64,000 nucleotides of DNA from Nocardia goodfellowii (GCF_017875645.1 NZ_JAGGMR010000001.1:7874001-7938000); one strand, 5' to 3'. Shown: positions 39,573-50,142, numbered from the stretch's first letter. Program-made: numbers and translations. The notes: generated by a model not told the origin, from the letters alone.

Positions 39573-40259
39573 TCACCTGGGCTGCGCAATGATCCCCGAC
39601 TGATCCGTGCGGCGGCTTCGGCGTGCATCACCAGAGAGTACCCAGCCCGCGAGCAGTCCACCCAACGCGCCGAAAAGATGGCCCTGCCAAGATATTCCGG
39701 GCTGCCCCGGCAGTACACCCCACAGCGCCGAACCGTAGATCGCGAAAACCACCAACCCGAGCAGGATCTGACCGAGGTTCCGGGCGAACCAGCCGCGCGA
39801 GATCAGGTAGGTCAGCCAGCCGAAAATCAGCGACGACGCCCCGATGTGCACGCTGTACTCCGGCCCGATCGACCAGGTGCCGATTCCCGCGACGAGCCAG
39901 ATGATCGCGGTCGCGGCCAAGCCCCGCCCGATCCCGCTGAGCAGCACGAAGAATCCGAGAACCAGCACCGGCACCGTATTGCTGACCAGATGCGGCCACC
40001 CGCCATGCAACAGCGGCGCCCACAGAATGCCGCCCAGTCCGTCCGCGTCGCGAGGCTCGATCCCCGCCTGATCGAGCCGGTGGGCGGCGAGCGTGTCGAC
40101 CCCTTCGATCCCGTAGAGCAGTACCACGAAACCGGCGATCAGAATCGCGGCCCGCGCCCATACCCGTTGCCCGGACCCGCCGGTGGGCGTCGTCTGCCCA
40201 CGCAGCCGCGCGATCCGATTCGGGTCGAACGACGGCCCGGCCCCCGTACCACCGGCCAT
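39573..40259 (-). CDS. Rhomboid-family intramembrane serine protease, Rv1337-like
   Basis: 228 residues from ATG 40259 with an excellent GAGGAGG Shine-Dalgarno. Six membrane segments are visible. The catalytic Ser lies in HIGASSLIFGWL and the His in SWQGHLFGALGGLLAGW, the serine/histidine dyad of rhomboids. HGGWPHLVSNTVPVLVLG is the conserved HxxxN region. It precedes the Rv1339-like gene directly; in M. tuberculosis murI lies between them. Confidence 0.92.
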   Translation of the reverse strand: MAGGTGAGPSFDPNRIARLRGQTTPTGGSGQRVWARAAILIAGFVVLLYGIEGVDTLAAHRLDQAGIEPRDADGLGGILWAPLLHGGWPHLVSNTVPVLVLGFFVLLSGIGRGLAATAIIWLVAGIGTWSIGPEYSVHIGASSLIFGWLTYLISRGWFARNLGQILLGLVVFAIYGSALWGVLPGQPGISWQGHLFGALGGLLAGWVLSGDARRSRRTDQSGIIAQPR

Positions 40260-40361
40260 GGCAACCTCCTCGTCAACGGGCCGCCCGAGTTCGGCACCCC
40301 GCTCTACCGAGAGTACCGGCGCACCGCACCGCAGATGCCGACGCGCGGCCCGTGCGCTAAC

Positions 40362-41605
<1,244 letters not shown>

Positions 41606-41631
41606 GGAGGGCTCCTAGATTTCCTGGAAAA

Positions 41632-42045
41632 TTAGTACGCGTCGACGATCTGCACGGGCTCTTCGGTGACCACACCGTCCAGGATCCGATAGCTGCGCAG
41701 CTCGTGCTGCTCGGGATCACGGGTGGAAATCAGCACGTAGTGCGCGTCGGGCTCGGACGCGAAGGAGATATCGGTCCGGCTCGGGTACGCCTCGGTCGCG
41801 GTATGCGAGTGATAGATCACCACCGGCGTCTCATCGGCGTCATCCATCGCACGCCACACCTTCAACTGCTCCCCGGAATCGAACCGGTAGAACGTAGGCG
41901 ACCGCTCCGCATTGACCATGGCCACGAACCGCTCCGGCCGATCGGACCCCTCGGGCCCGGCAATGATCCCGCAGGCTTCATCCGGGTGATCAGCACGCGC
42001 ATGCGCCACCATCGCGTCCACAAGGTCGCTCTTGATCACCAGCAC
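41632..42045 (-). CDS. mec: Mec, JAMM-family [CysO]-cysteine peptidase
   Basis: 137 residues from GTG 42045 (GGAAGGG Shine-Dalgarno 8 nt upstream), more likely than the longer frame starting at 42102. The zinc motif is YHSHTATEAYPSRTDI (HSH-x7-SxxD), with the upstream Glu in DEACGIIAG, giving a complete JAMM site. The enzyme releases cysteine from the CysO-Cys adduct made by CysM. It is the first gene of the mec-cysO-cysM unit. Confidence 0.93.
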   Translation of the reverse strand: MLVIKSDLVDAMVAHARADHPDEACGIIAGPEGSDRPERFVAMVNAERSPTFYRFDSGEQLKVWRAMDDADETPVVIYHSHTATEAYPSRTDISFASEPDAHYVLISTRDPEQHELRSYRILDGVVTEEPVQIVDAY

Positions 42046-42520
42046 CAGTAGAACCCTTCCGTATCCCGGCCGTCCCAGCCGACAACGACCCAGAATATTC
42101 ACCTATTCCCGCTATACCGCGCACGGGAGTGGTTTGGGGTGACCTGTTGCACATGTGGGTTGGGGTTCGGGGTGATTGGTTCGGGGGCGGGGTGCGGCTT
42201 GGCCACCGGGACCTGCTTGGCCTTCTGGACTTCCGGAGATTGGCCTGTCAGGTCCCTGCTCGGCTTCCGGACTGTCCGGTCCCGCCGGACCGGCGCGGTT
42301 CTCCGGACCGGGCGGGGTCTCCGGACCGATCGCGGTCAGCACCCAGGATTGCCCTGCGCTGTCGGACAACCGTGCCTTCGATCTGAAGGCGCCGCGCAAC
42401 CAGCCAATGAGACCCAAACTTTCTGTGCGGGACAGGTCTCCGCAGAACGGGCGCGTGCGCGGTATGGCAGCCCCCTCGCACAGGACCCGCTCTGCTCCCC
42501 TGACCTGCTCGGCCGGGAAT

Positions 42521-42592
42521 CTGCCCAGTCCCTTGGTCCTGCCCAGTCCCTTGGTCCTGCCCAGTCCCTTGGTCCTGCCCAGTCCCTTGGTC
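42521..42592. repeat. 18-bp tandem repeat, four perfect copies
   Basis: The unit CTGCCCAGTCCCTTGGTC is repeated four times without a mismatch (42521, 42539, 42557, 42575), followed by a degraded fifth unit (CTGCTCGGTCCCTGCTCC). The length is a multiple of three and in one minus-strand frame it spells DWAGPR repeats, but that frame has no gene-like surroundings. Confidence 0.9.
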
Positions 42593-42851
42593 CTGCTCGG
42601 TCCCTGCTCCGCCTCCCGTACCTGTCTGGCTCCGCCCGGATCTGCGCGGCGACGGGACCTGCTTGGCCTCGGGGCCTGTGGGTGAGCGATAGTGCGGGGA
42701 ATGCGAGGGCGGCCGGGCTGAGTATCTGGACTGGGCGGGGCCGCAGGCGGGTGGGTTCGAGGGCCAAGGGGGTCACGAGGTCGATCCGGTCACGGGGTCG
42801 AACCGGGCCCGGGGGCCCAGGGCAGGTCCCGGGGGCCGCGCAGGTCCGGGG

Positions 42852-42914
42852 GCTGGACAGGTCCGAGAGCTGGGCAGGTCCGAGAGCTGGGCAGGTCCGA
42901 GAGCTGGGCAGGTC
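42852..42914. repeat. 17-bp tandem repeat, three and a half copies
   Basis: The unit GCTGGGCAGGTCCGAGA starts at 42852 (one mismatch), 42869, 42886 and 42903 (partial). The motif GCAGGTCC continues in looser form on both sides. The unit length is not a multiple of three, arguing against a coding repeat. Confidence 0.88.
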
Positions 42915-43081
42915 AGGGCGGGGACGGACAGGTTCGGGAGGCCGAGGAGGTCAGGGAGCCGAGCGGGACCGGGCAGGTCTGACCAGGTCCTGGGGCCGTG
43001 CAGATTCAGGCAGGTCCGGGCGGGCCGAAATGTGTCCGGGGAGGACCGGACATGTTCGTGGCGCAGCACCACACGAGGTGG

Positions 43082-44143
43082 CTATACCGCGAAAAGGGCT
43101 CGGTAGGAGGGTATTCCGGCTAGCGGTTCGGCCGAGAGGATGGCGTCGACGATGGCGCGTTCGACGGCGACCGCGGCGGCGGTGCAGAGGGCATCGAGGA
43201 CCAGCAGGTCTGCCGGGAAGGCGGGCGGCATGGGAAAGCTCGGCGCCTGCTCGGCCGTTCCGGTCGCCAAGGCGAACAGGGTGTCGCCGTCGAGCGGGGA
43301 ATGCGCGGGGCGGATCGCGCGGGCCAGTCCGTCGTGGGCGGTCAGCGCCATGCGGCGGCAGCCGATCGGGTCCAGCCGAGCGTCGGTCGCGACCACGCCG
43401 ATGGTGGTATTCAGCACGGTGCCCTTGACCGGCAACGCGTTCGCCCGCGCGACCTGTTGCGGTGTGGGCGTGGGCAATCCGAAGAACGCGGGCCCGTCCG
43501 TCCCGACCCCCCACGGCAAACCGGTGCGCGGATCGAACACGGAACCAACGGGATTCGCCACGATCAACGCCGCCACCGTCAGCCCGGCGGCCGGCCCCTC
43601 CCCCAGCACGATGCTCGCACTGCCGATTCCACCTTTGATCGATCCCGCCCGCGCCCCGACTCCGGCCCCCACCGAGCCGCGAGCGAACTCGACCGCCGCC
43701 GCTTCGGCCGCCCGGTACCCGAACTCCGCGGTCGGCCGAATCCTCCAGTCTCCCACCGGAAGATCGAAGATCACCGCGCCCGGAACGATCGGAACCACTT
43801 TCCCCGGATCGGCCGGATCCATCGGAATCCCCTCTCCCCGTTCCTCCAGCCACCGCATCACCCCGTCGGCGGCAGCCAGCCCATAGGCACTGCCGCCGGT
43901 AAGCAGGATCGAATTCACCTGCCGCACAGTGTTACTCGGGTCGAGCAGATCCGTCTCGCGGGTCCCTGGTCCACCCCCGCGCACATCCACCGCCGCCACC
44001 GCCCCACCCGGCGCGCGCACCACGGTGCAGCCCGTCGCCGCCCCGCTCCCGATCGCCGCGTCAGCATCGAGGACATGGTGATGTCCCACCAACAGTCCTG
44101 CCACATCGGTCAACGAATTGCGCGCACCGGCCACCGCGTTCAT
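43082..44143 (-). CDS. P1-family peptidase (DmpA/Rv1333-like)
   Basis: 353 residues from ATG 44143 (MNAVAGARNSLTDVAGLLVGHH). The family is autoprocessing N-terminal nucleophile aminopeptidases. The conserved VRQVNSILLTGGSAYGLAAADGVMRWLEE and the cleavage region GTVLNTTIGVVATDARLDP are clear, the latter supplying the new N-terminal Thr nucleophile. Its place between DUF2017 and mec matches M. tuberculosis Rv1333. The physiological substrate is unknown. Both ends of the gene are flanked by repeat-rich DNA. Confidence 0.9.
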   Translation of the reverse strand: MNAVAGARNSLTDVAGLLVGHHHVLDADAAIGSGAATGCTVVRAPGGAVAAVDVRGGGPGTRETDLLDPSNTVRQVNSILLTGGSAYGLAAADGVMRWLEERGEGIPMDPADPGKVVPIVPGAVIFDLPVGDWRIRPTAEFGYRAAEAAAVEFARGSVGAGVGARAGSIKGGIGSASIVLGEGPAAGLTVAALIVANPVGSVFDPRTGLPWGVGTDGPAFFGLPTPTPQQVARANALPVKGTVLNTTIGVVATDARLDPIGCRRMALTAHDGLARAIRPAHSPLDGDTLFALATGTAEQAPSFPMPPAFPADLLVLDALCTAAAVAVERAIVDAILSAEPLAGIPSYRALFAV

Positions 44144-44672
44144 GCGCCCCATTCTGCGCCGATCTCGCAACACCCGGCCCATAGCCGCGCCCGAACGCCG
44201 TGATTCGCCAGGCTCGCGCCGGTACCGCGCGCTGCTGAGCTTCGATTCCGCCCTCAGGCATCCAACCCTCAGGCGCGAATCGGGTGCGGCCGCTCAGCAC
44301 TCCGCCGAGCAGGGCCCCGCCCATCGGAGCACGCTGCCGAACATCCGAGCCCGGCATCGAGCATCGGGCACGACGCCAAGCAGCCCAGCACCAGACCGAA
44401 CATCGGGCCACGACATTGAACATCAGGGCACGAAGCCAGCCTTCCCAGCACGACACCAAGCGTCCAAGCACGACATCAAGCATCCGTGCGCGACACCACC
44501 AGCGGAACCCATCTCGCCGCGTAGAGAAGCGGTCCCAGCGACTGCCGCGCGTGGTCGAGCAGATAGGCGGCGGACCGGCGCAAGCAGATAGTTTCTCGCC
44601 GACCACATCGGCGCGCGACCCCGAGCATCCAAGACCGAAGCGCGCCCCTAACCGCGAGCTGCCGCTCCTGGC
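44144..44672. repeat. Degenerate repeat-rich gap between DUF2017 and P1 peptidase genes
   Basis: About 530 bp without a supported gene. From about 44340 to 44490 the plus strand is a run of imperfect units built on GCACGACATCAAGCATCC and ATCGGGCACGACGCC. Frames on both strands give Arg/Pro/Ser-rich nonsense products. It follows the 3' end of the DUF2017 gene and precedes the P1 peptidase start, so promoter elements for the peptidase must lie within it. Confidence 0.65.
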
Positions 44673-45245
44673 CTACTCCGGAGACAAGGCCTGAAGGAGC
44701 GAGTCCTGCATCCAGGTAAGCCAGTGATAGACATCAAGGTGCACCCCGCGCGGATCGCCGGGGTCGAGGTGGTCGGGAGTGTCGGCATCGATACCGAGCA
44801 CGGTCCCCAGCGCCAACCGGACATCGGTCAGCGCGGTGAGCCAGGCATCGGCTTGTTCCGGGGTCAGCGAGACCTTGCCGCCCTCGGTGGGGACGGTATC
44901 GAGGACAACGGTGGCCGCGGCCACCTTGGCGTCGATGATTTCCGGTTCGTGCAGGCCGCGCAGGGCGCTGTTGAGGTCGGAGCGGTCGGCGTCTGGCGAA
45001 CCGGGCTCGCTGCGGTGGAAGTCGGGCAGCAGCCGTTTGAGCCGCGGGTCGTCGGGCGGGGCGGTGTTACCGCTGCGCAGGCCGGTCAGGGCGGCGAGCT
45101 CGTCCTCCGGCGCGGACTGGGCTCGTTCGACGAGCAGCCCGGAAACGGCGCCGACCAGCGAACGCAGCACCGCGGCCTCCCGCTGGTCCATTTCGGATCG
45201 CAGTTTGAGGCCGCTCAGCGAGTTCTTCCGACTCCACTTACGCAC
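44673..45245 (-). CDS. DUF2017 protein (Rv1332-like)
   Basis: 190 residues, acidic and largely helical. Conserved family stretches are DQREAAVLRSLVGAVSGLL at the start and HLDVYHWLTWMQDSLLQAL at the end. In actinobacteria it is encoded directly after clpS, suggesting a link to ClpS/ClpAP proteolysis, but no function is established. It lies 23 bp after the clpS stop codon. Confidence 0.9.
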   Translation of the reverse strand: MRKWSRKNSLSGLKLRSEMDQREAAVLRSLVGAVSGLLVERAQSAPEDELAALTGLRSGNTAPPDDPRLKRLLPDFHRSEPGSPDADRSDLNSALRGLHEPEIIDAKVAAATVVLDTVPTEGGKVSLTPEQADAWLTALTDVRLALGTVLGIDADTPDHLDPGDPRGVHLDVYHWLTWMQDSLLQALSPE

Positions 45246-45268
45246 GGAGACTCAGGGTAGTCGCACGA

Positions 45269-45595
45269 TCAATCATCCCGTTGCATCGTGGCCCACAGGC
45301 CAGCCGCATGTAACCGGCGCACGTCCTGCTCCATTTTGTCTCGCGAGCCCGAGGACACCACCGCTTTACCTTCGTTGTGCACCTGCAGCATCAGTTCCGT
45401 GGCCTTCGCCTTGGTGTAGCCGAAAAGCTTCTGGAAGATGTAGGTGACGTAGTGCATGAGGTTGACGGGGTCGTCCCAGACGACCGTCACCCAGGGGCGA
45501 TCCTCCGCCTCCAGGATCTCGGTGTACTCGACCGCTTCCGGAGTCGCCTGTGCCGCCGACAGCGTCGTTGTCAGTGGGGTTTCGCACAAGGCCAT
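45269..45595 (-). CDS. clpS: ClpS, N-end-rule adaptor of the Clp protease
   Basis: 108 residues from ATG 45595. The conserved core is [47 protein letters not shown], containing the DDPVNxMxYV loop that binds N-degron residues and the Clp-ATPase contact face ([15 protein letters not shown]). It delivers substrates with destabilising N-termini to the ClpC/ClpA unfoldase. It is divergent from pncB with 95 bp between starts and heads the clpS-DUF2017 unit. Confidence 0.95.
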   Translation of the reverse strand: MALCETPLTTTLSAAQATPEAVEYTEILEAEDRPWVTVVWDDPVNLMHYVTYIFQKLFGYTKAKATELMLQVHNEGKAVVSSGSRDKMEQDVRRLHAAGLWATMQRDD

Positions 45596-45690
45596 AACGT
45601 CCAGGGTACGACTCGACCGCGCGAGCACAACACCTGCGGAGCAGCTGACGGATAAGGCCACATTCGCATATCGCTGTCTACAGTGGCCGT

Positions 45691-46992
45691 GTGGAGACAT
45701 CGAGCACCGCGCTCCTTACCGACCAGTACGAACTGACCATGCTCGCCGCGGCCCTGGCCGACGGCTCGGCCGAACGACAATGCACCTTCGAGGTATTCGC
45801 CCGCCGTTTGCCGAATGGTCGCCGCTACGGCGTGGTGGCGGGCACGGGCCGGGTGCTCGAGGCATTGGAACGATTCCGGTTCGGTCCCGAAGAATTGGCG
45901 GTGGTGTCGCGGTTCCTCGATACCCGCACTGTCGAGTGGTTGCGCGACTACCGCTTCACCGGAGAAATCGACGGCTATGCCGAGGGGGAACTGTACTTCC
46001 CGGGGTCGCCGATCCTGACCGTGCGCGGCAGCTTCGGCGACGGCGTGGTCCTGGAGACGCTGATCCTGTCCATCCTCAATCACGACAGCGCGATCGCCTC
46101 GGCCGCGGCCCGCATGGTCAGCGCGGCGGCCGGCCGCCGGATGATCGAGATGGGCTCGCGCCGGACCCACGAACTGGCCGCGCCGTCCAGCTCCCGCGCC
46201 GCCTACCTGGCCGGTTTCGACACCACCTCGAACCTGGAAGCGGCCCGCCGGTTCGGCGTGCCCAGCGCGGGCACCAGCGCGCACGCGTTCACCCTGCTGC
46301 ACAGCGGCGCCGACGGCACGCACGAGAAGGCAGCCTTCCGCAGCCAGGTCGAATCGCAGGGCGTGGGCACCACGCTGCTGGTGGACACCTTCGACATCAC
46401 CCAGGGCGTGGCCAACGCGATCGAGGTGGCGGGCCCGGAACTCGGTGCCGTGCGCCTGGATTCGGGCGATCTCGGTGTGCTGGCCAAACAGGTGCGCGAC
46501 CAACTCGACAGCCTCGGCGCCACCGGCACCCGCATCGTGGTGTCCGGTGACCTCGACGAATACGCCATCGCCGCGCTGCGCGGCGACCCGGTGGACGTCT
46601 ACGGTGTCGGCACCTCGCTGGTCACCGGTTCGGGTGCGCCGACCGCGGGCATGGTCTACAAACTGGTCGAGGTCGACGGGGTCCCCGTGGCGAAACGCAG
46701 CAGTCACAAGGAATCGCGCGGCGGTACCAAGAAGGCGATCCGGCTGTCCCGGCACACCGGCACCATCGTGGAGGAAATCGTCTATCCCGCAGCGGGTTCG
46801 ATGCCGGACACGAACGGGTACGAGGTCCGGGAACTACAGGTGCCGCTGGTGCGCGAGGGCAAGGTGCTCGACGGGTTGCCGACGCTGGAGCAGAGTCGCG
46901 AGCTGGTGAAACAGGGCTTGGTGAGCCTGCCGTGGGAGGGACTCAAGCTCTCCGCCGGTGAGCCGGCGATTCCCACGACGTTCATCCGGTGA
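45691..46992 (+). CDS. pncB: Nicotinate phosphoribosyltransferase
   Basis: 433 residues from GTG 45691. It converts nicotinate and PRPP to nicotinate mononucleotide in NAD salvage. Visible motifs are [18 protein letters not shown] at the N-terminus, the region [11 protein letters not shown] with the autophosphorylated-His-region loop nearby, [13 protein letters not shown], and [19 protein letters not shown] with the PRPP-binding pattern. The upstream clpS gene and downstream dinG match the Rv1331-Rv1329c neighbourhood. Confidence 0.95.
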   Translation: METSSTALLTDQYELTMLAAALADGSAERQCTFEVFARRLPNGRRYGVVAGTGRVLEALERFRFGPEELAVVSRFLDTRTVEWLRDYRFTGEIDGYAEGELYFPGSPILTVRGSFGDGVVLETLILSILNHDSAIASAAARMVSAAAGRRMIEMGSRRTHELAAPSSSRAAYLAGFDTTSNLEAARRFGVPSAGTSAHAFTLLHSGADGTHEKAAFRSQVESQGVGTTLLVDTFDITQGVANAIEVAGPELGAVRLDSGDLGVLAKQVRDQLDSLGATGTRIVVSGDLDEYAIAALRGDPVDVYGVGTSLVTGSGAPTAGMVYKLVEVDGVPVAKRSSHKESRGGTKKAIRLSRHTGTIVEEIVYPAAGSMPDTNGYEVRELQVPLVREGKVLDGLPTLEQSRELVKQGLVSLPWEGLKLSAGEPAIPTTFIR

Positions 46993-47253
46993 TCAGCGGC
47001 GTTCGTACAGCAGGCTGAACCCGATGAACAGCGCGGCGCTCACCACCCCGCGCAGGGCGAGCCAGCCCCACTCGCCGCCGTCGATGGGTTGATCGAACAG
47101 CAACCACATGCCGCCGAACGCGAGCGCGCACGCGGCGAACATCACGCCCTTCAGCGCCCAGACGGTCAGCGTGATCCGGCAGTTGTCGTCGCGCGCCGCG
47201 ACCTCGATATGGTGTGACACAACGAAATACCAATCCTGAACGGGCCTGTACAC
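46993..47253 (-). CDS. Small membrane protein of unknown function
   Basis: 86 residues from GTG 47253. Two hydrophobic segments are visible (TVWALKGVMFAACALAFGGMWLLF and GWLALRGVVSAALFIGFSLLY), joined by an acidic loop (DQPIDGGEWG). Its stop codon directly abuts that of pncB (convergent, no gap), and it is divergent from pncA. The family is unknown. Confidence 0.65.
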   Translation of the reverse strand: MYRPVQDWYFVVSHHIEVAARDDNCRITLTVWALKGVMFAACALAFGGMWLLFDQPIDGGEWGWLALRGVVSAALFIGFSLLYERR

Positions 47254-47356
47254 GATTCCGCGAGGCGGGGGCGGACTCGACCGCCGTGTAGCGGCGGCAC
47301 AAAGTAATCGCAGGGCGGTAGCCTGCGTTTACATTCGCGGGAAAAGGAGTCTTGCC

Positions 47357-47920
47357 ATGAACCGGGCTTTGATCATCGTCGACGTGCAGAACGATTTCTG
47401 TGAGGGCGGATCGCTGGCCGTGACAGGCGGCGCCGCGGTGGCGGAGCGCATCAGCGAGTACGTCGCGACCAGCGACTATGCCGTGGTGGTCGCGACTCGC
47501 GATTATCACATCGATCCCGGCCCGCATTTCTCCGACAACCCCGATTTCGTGGACACCTGGCCGCCGCACTGCCGGGTCGGCACGCCGGGCGCGGAATTCC
47601 ATCCGAATCTCGACACCGGCCGGATCGTGGAGATCTTCTCCAAAGGCGAATATTCCGCCGCCTATTCGGGTTTCGAGGGCGCGGCCGCCGACGGCAGCAC
47701 GCTGGCCAAGTGGTTGCGGGCCCGGGACATCGAGGCCGTGGACGTCGTCGGCATCGCCACCGACCACTGCGTCCGCGCCACCGCGCTGGACGCGGAGAGC
47801 GCCGGCTTCGACACCCGCGTGCTGCTCGGCCTGACCGCGGGTGTCGCACCGGCCACCATCGACGCCGCGCTCGAGCAGTTGCGCCAGGCGGGTGTCGAAC
47901 TCGAGGGCGCGGTCGGCTGA
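47357..47920 (+). CDS. pncA: Nicotinamidase
   Basis: 187 residues, standard PncA length, with AAAAGGAG Shine-Dalgarno. It hydrolyses nicotinamide to nicotinate, feeding PncB. Catalytic Asp lies in LIIVDVQNDF, Lys in IFSKGEYSAAYSGF and Cys in GIATDHCVRAT. The metal-binding residues are in ATRDYHIDPGPHF. In mycobacteria this enzyme activates pyrazinamide. Here it lies next to pncB, so both steps of nicotinamide salvage are clustered. Confidence 0.94.
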   Translation: MNRALIIVDVQNDFCEGGSLAVTGGAAVAERISEYVATSDYAVVVATRDYHIDPGPHFSDNPDFVDTWPPHCRVGTPGAEFHPNLDTGRIVEIFSKGEYSAAYSGFEGAAADGSTLAKWLRARDIEAVDVVGIATDHCVRATALDAESAGFDTRVLLGLTAGVAPATIDAALEQLRQAGVELEGAVG

Positions 47921-47973
47921 CGACCCACCGGACGACGAGCGCACCTGTCGGTCCCGCGCAGTAGTCTGCTCGG

Positions 47974-50010
47974 GTGCCTGAACTCCCCTCTGCTTTGGAG
48001 CTGTTGTCCACCGCTGTCCAAGCGCTGGGAGGTAAGGAGCGCAGCGGGCAGGTGACGATGGCGGCGGCGGTCGACCATGCCATCGACACCAAAGAACATC
48101 TCGCCGTGCAGGCCGGTACCGGTACCGGCAAGTCACTGGCGTATCTGGTGCCGAGCCTGCGGCACGCGGTGCGTACCGGGCGCACGGTGGTGGTGTCCAC
48201 GGCGACCATCGCGTTGCAGCGCCAGCTCGTCGACCGCGATCTGCCGCGCTTGGCCGAGGCGTTGAAGGGCCCGCTGAAGCGGGAGGCGCAGTTCGCGATC
48301 CTCAAGGGCCGCAACAACTATCTGTGCCTCAACAAGATCAACAGCGTCATCCCCGACGAACCCGAGCAGGAATTGTTCGACGCGTTCGCGATCTCCCGGC
48401 TCGGCCGCGAGGTGCAGCGCCTCAACGAATGGGCCTCCGACACCGAGACCGGTGATCGAGACGAACTGGCCCCCGGCGTCACCGACCGCGCCTGGCGGCA
48501 GGTGAGCGTTTCCTCGCGGGAATGCCTCGGCAAGAGTCGCTGCGCCTTCGGCCAGGATTGTTTCGCGGAGAAGGCCCGTGCGGAATCGGGTCAGGCCGAT
48601 GTCGTGGTGACCAACCACGCGCTGCTGGCCATCGACGCGATCAGCGGCATCCAGGTGCTTCCCGAACACGATGTGGTCATCATCGACGAGGCGCACGAAC
48701 TGGTCGATCGGGTGACCGGCGTGGCCACCGCGGAACTCACCTCCACGGGGATCAGCGCGGCCGCCCGCCGTTGCGCCAAACTCATCGACGAACGGGAAGT
48801 GGATCGCCTGGAAGGCGCCGCGGAAGCCTGGCACGAACTCCTCGAAGACCTGCCCGCCGCCCGCTGGGACGTGTTGCCCGACGGTGTCGCACCGGTTTTG
48901 GCGCTGGTCCGCGACGCGGCCTGGAACGCGCGCACCGAGCTGGCTCCGCCCGGAGCCTCGAAAGAGCAGGGTGATCCGGAGGGCGCGGCGGCGCGCACGC
49001 AGGCGCTCGCGGCGATCGACGAGGTGCACGACAGCGCGGTCCGCGCGCTCACCGCCTTCGAGGAACCCGATCCGGCGGTCCGGCGGGACGTGATCTGGCT
49101 GGCCGCCGAGGACATCCGCGGCGTGCCGCGCAAGACGCTGCGGATGGCGCCGCTGTCGGTGGGCGGGTTGCTGCGCACCCGGCTGTTCGGTACGTCGACA
49201 GTCGTTTTGACGTCGGCGACGTTGCAGATCGGCGGCTCGTTCGACAGTCTCGCCGTCACCTGGGGCCTGCCCGCGCAGAACTCGAACCGGCCGGACACCG
49301 CCACCGCGAACGGCGCCCAGGCGCCGGCGGACGGGGAGACCGTGCGCTGGAGTTCGCTCGATGTCGGGTCGCCCTTCGATCACGCCAAGTCCGGAATCCT
49401 CTACGTCGCCAAGCATTTGCCGCCGCCCGGGCGGGATGGGCTGGCGCCTGCCTATCTCGACGAGATCGAACGGTTGATCAGCGCGGCGGGCGGTCGCACG
49501 CTCGGCCTGTTCTCCTCGATGCGCGCGGCCAAGGCGGCAACCGAGGCGTTGCGCTCCCGGCTGAACACCCCCGTGCTGTGCCAAGGAGATGACGCCACCG
49601 GCGCGCTGGTGCGCAAATTCGCCGACGATCCGGAGACCTCGCTGTTCGGCACGCTGTCGCTGTGGCAGGGCGTGGATGTGCCGGGTCCGTCACTGAGTCT
49701 GGTGATCTTGGATCGGATTCCGTTCCCCCGGCCGGACGATCCACTGCTCACGGCGCGGCAGCGGGCGGTGGAGTCGCGCGGCGGCAACGGGTTCATGACA
49801 GTGGCGGCCAATCACGCGGCGCTGCTGCTGGCGCAGGGCACTGGACGGTTGCTGCGCAGTGTGGACGACAAGGGTGTGGTCGCGATTCTGGATTCCCGGC
49901 TGGTCACCGCCCGGTACGGCGGTTACCTGCGGGCGACGCTGCCGCCGTACTGGGAAACCGCCGATCCCGAGATCGTGGTCAAGGCATTGAAGCGCTTGAC
50001 CGCTACGTAA
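47974..50010 (+). CDS. dinG: DinG-family ATP-dependent DNA helicase
   Basis: 678 residues from GTG 47974. An XPD-like superfamily 2 helicase: Walker A is AGTGTGKSLAYLVP, the Fe-S cluster cysteines lie at about residues 118, 184, 190 and 196 (YLCLNK, ECLGKSRCAFGQDCF), Walker B is VVIIDEAHELVD, and motif VI-like GTGRLLRSVDDKGVV is near the C-terminus. It unwinds DNA/RNA-containing structures in repair. The gene matches M. tuberculosis Rv1329c, and two hairpins follow it. Confidence 0.93.
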   Translation: MPELPSALELLSTAVQALGGKERSGQVTMAAAVDHAIDTKEHLAVQAGTGTGKSLAYLVPSLRHAVRTGRTVVVSTATIALQRQLVDRDLPRLAEALKGPLKREAQFAILKGRNNYLCLNKINSVIPDEPEQELFDAFAISRLGREVQRLNEWASDTETGDRDELAPGVTDRAWRQVSVSSRECLGKSRCAFGQDCFAEKARAESGQADVVVTNHALLAIDAISGIQVLPEHDVVIIDEAHELVDRVTGVATAELTSTGISAAARRCAKLIDEREVDRLEGAAEAWHELLEDLPAARWDVLPDGVAPVLALVRDAAWNARTELAPPGASKEQGDPEGAAARTQALAAIDEVHDSAVRALTAFEEPDPAVRRDVIWLAAEDIRGVPRKTLRMAPLSVGGLLRTRLFGTSTVVLTSATLQIGGSFDSLAVTWGLPAQNSNRPDTATANGAQAPADGETVRWSSLDVGSPFDHAKSGILYVAKHLPPPGRDGLAPAYLDEIERLISAAGGRTLGLFSSMRAAKAATEALRSRLNTPVLCQGDDATGALVRKFADDPETSLFGTLSLWQGVDVPGPSLSLVILDRIPFPRPDDPLLTARQRAVESRGGNGFMTVAANHAALLLAQGTGRLLRSVDDKGVVAILDSRLVTARYGGYLRATLPPYWETADPEIVVKALKRLTAT

Positions 50011-50069
50011 TGTGACACCGCACACAAGAACTGGACTTGATTCCATGCGGAAGTAAATTGGATGTCGGT

Positions 50070-50100
50070 CCTTCGGTGATCCCCAATTCCCCACCGAAGG
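50070..50100 (+). terminator. First of two hairpins after dinG
   Basis: CCTTCGGTG (50070-50078) pairs perfectly with CACCGAAGG (50092-50100), loop 13 nt, about 60 bp after the dinG stop. Confidence 0.6.
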
Positions 50101-50109
50101 TATCGGCAG

Positions 50110-50142
50110 CCCCCGCGCCAAGCCCTGCACGCGGCGCGGGGG
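50110..50142 (+). terminator. Second, GC-rich hairpin after dinG
   Basis: CCCCCGCGCC (50110-50119) pairs perfectly with GGCGCGGGGG (50133-50142), loop 13 nt. With the previous stem-loop it forms a tandem terminator before the methyltransferase gene. Confidence 0.75.

Larger units (their letters stand above)
42046..43081. repeat. 1-kb minisatellite-rich gap between P1 peptidase and mec
   Basis: No convincing gene lies here. Open frames on both strands have low-complexity products rich in Gly/Pro/Arg/Leu. The DNA is a mosaic of short GC-rich motifs: GGTCCGG/CCGGACC and GCAGGTC recur dozens of times. Two ordered tandem arrays are embedded (42521-42592 and 42852-42914). The gap lies after the 3' end of the P1 peptidase gene and before mec. 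A 101-codon minus-strand frame at 42112-42417 is the only one that starts plausibly, but it lacks family resemblance. Confidence 0.7.

Noticed and set aside
42336..42776. Minus-strand frame with DWAGPR peptide repeats
   Set aside because: Low-complexity, no Shine-Dalgarno, no homology. The neighbouring 17-bp repeat is not in triplet register, so the region behaves as non-coding DNA.
42139..43428. 429-codon plus-strand frame through the minisatellite field
   Set aside because: It crosses tandem repeats and runs antisense into the P1 peptidase gene. The LGPAQS repeat peptide is a by-product of an 18-bp DNA repeat.
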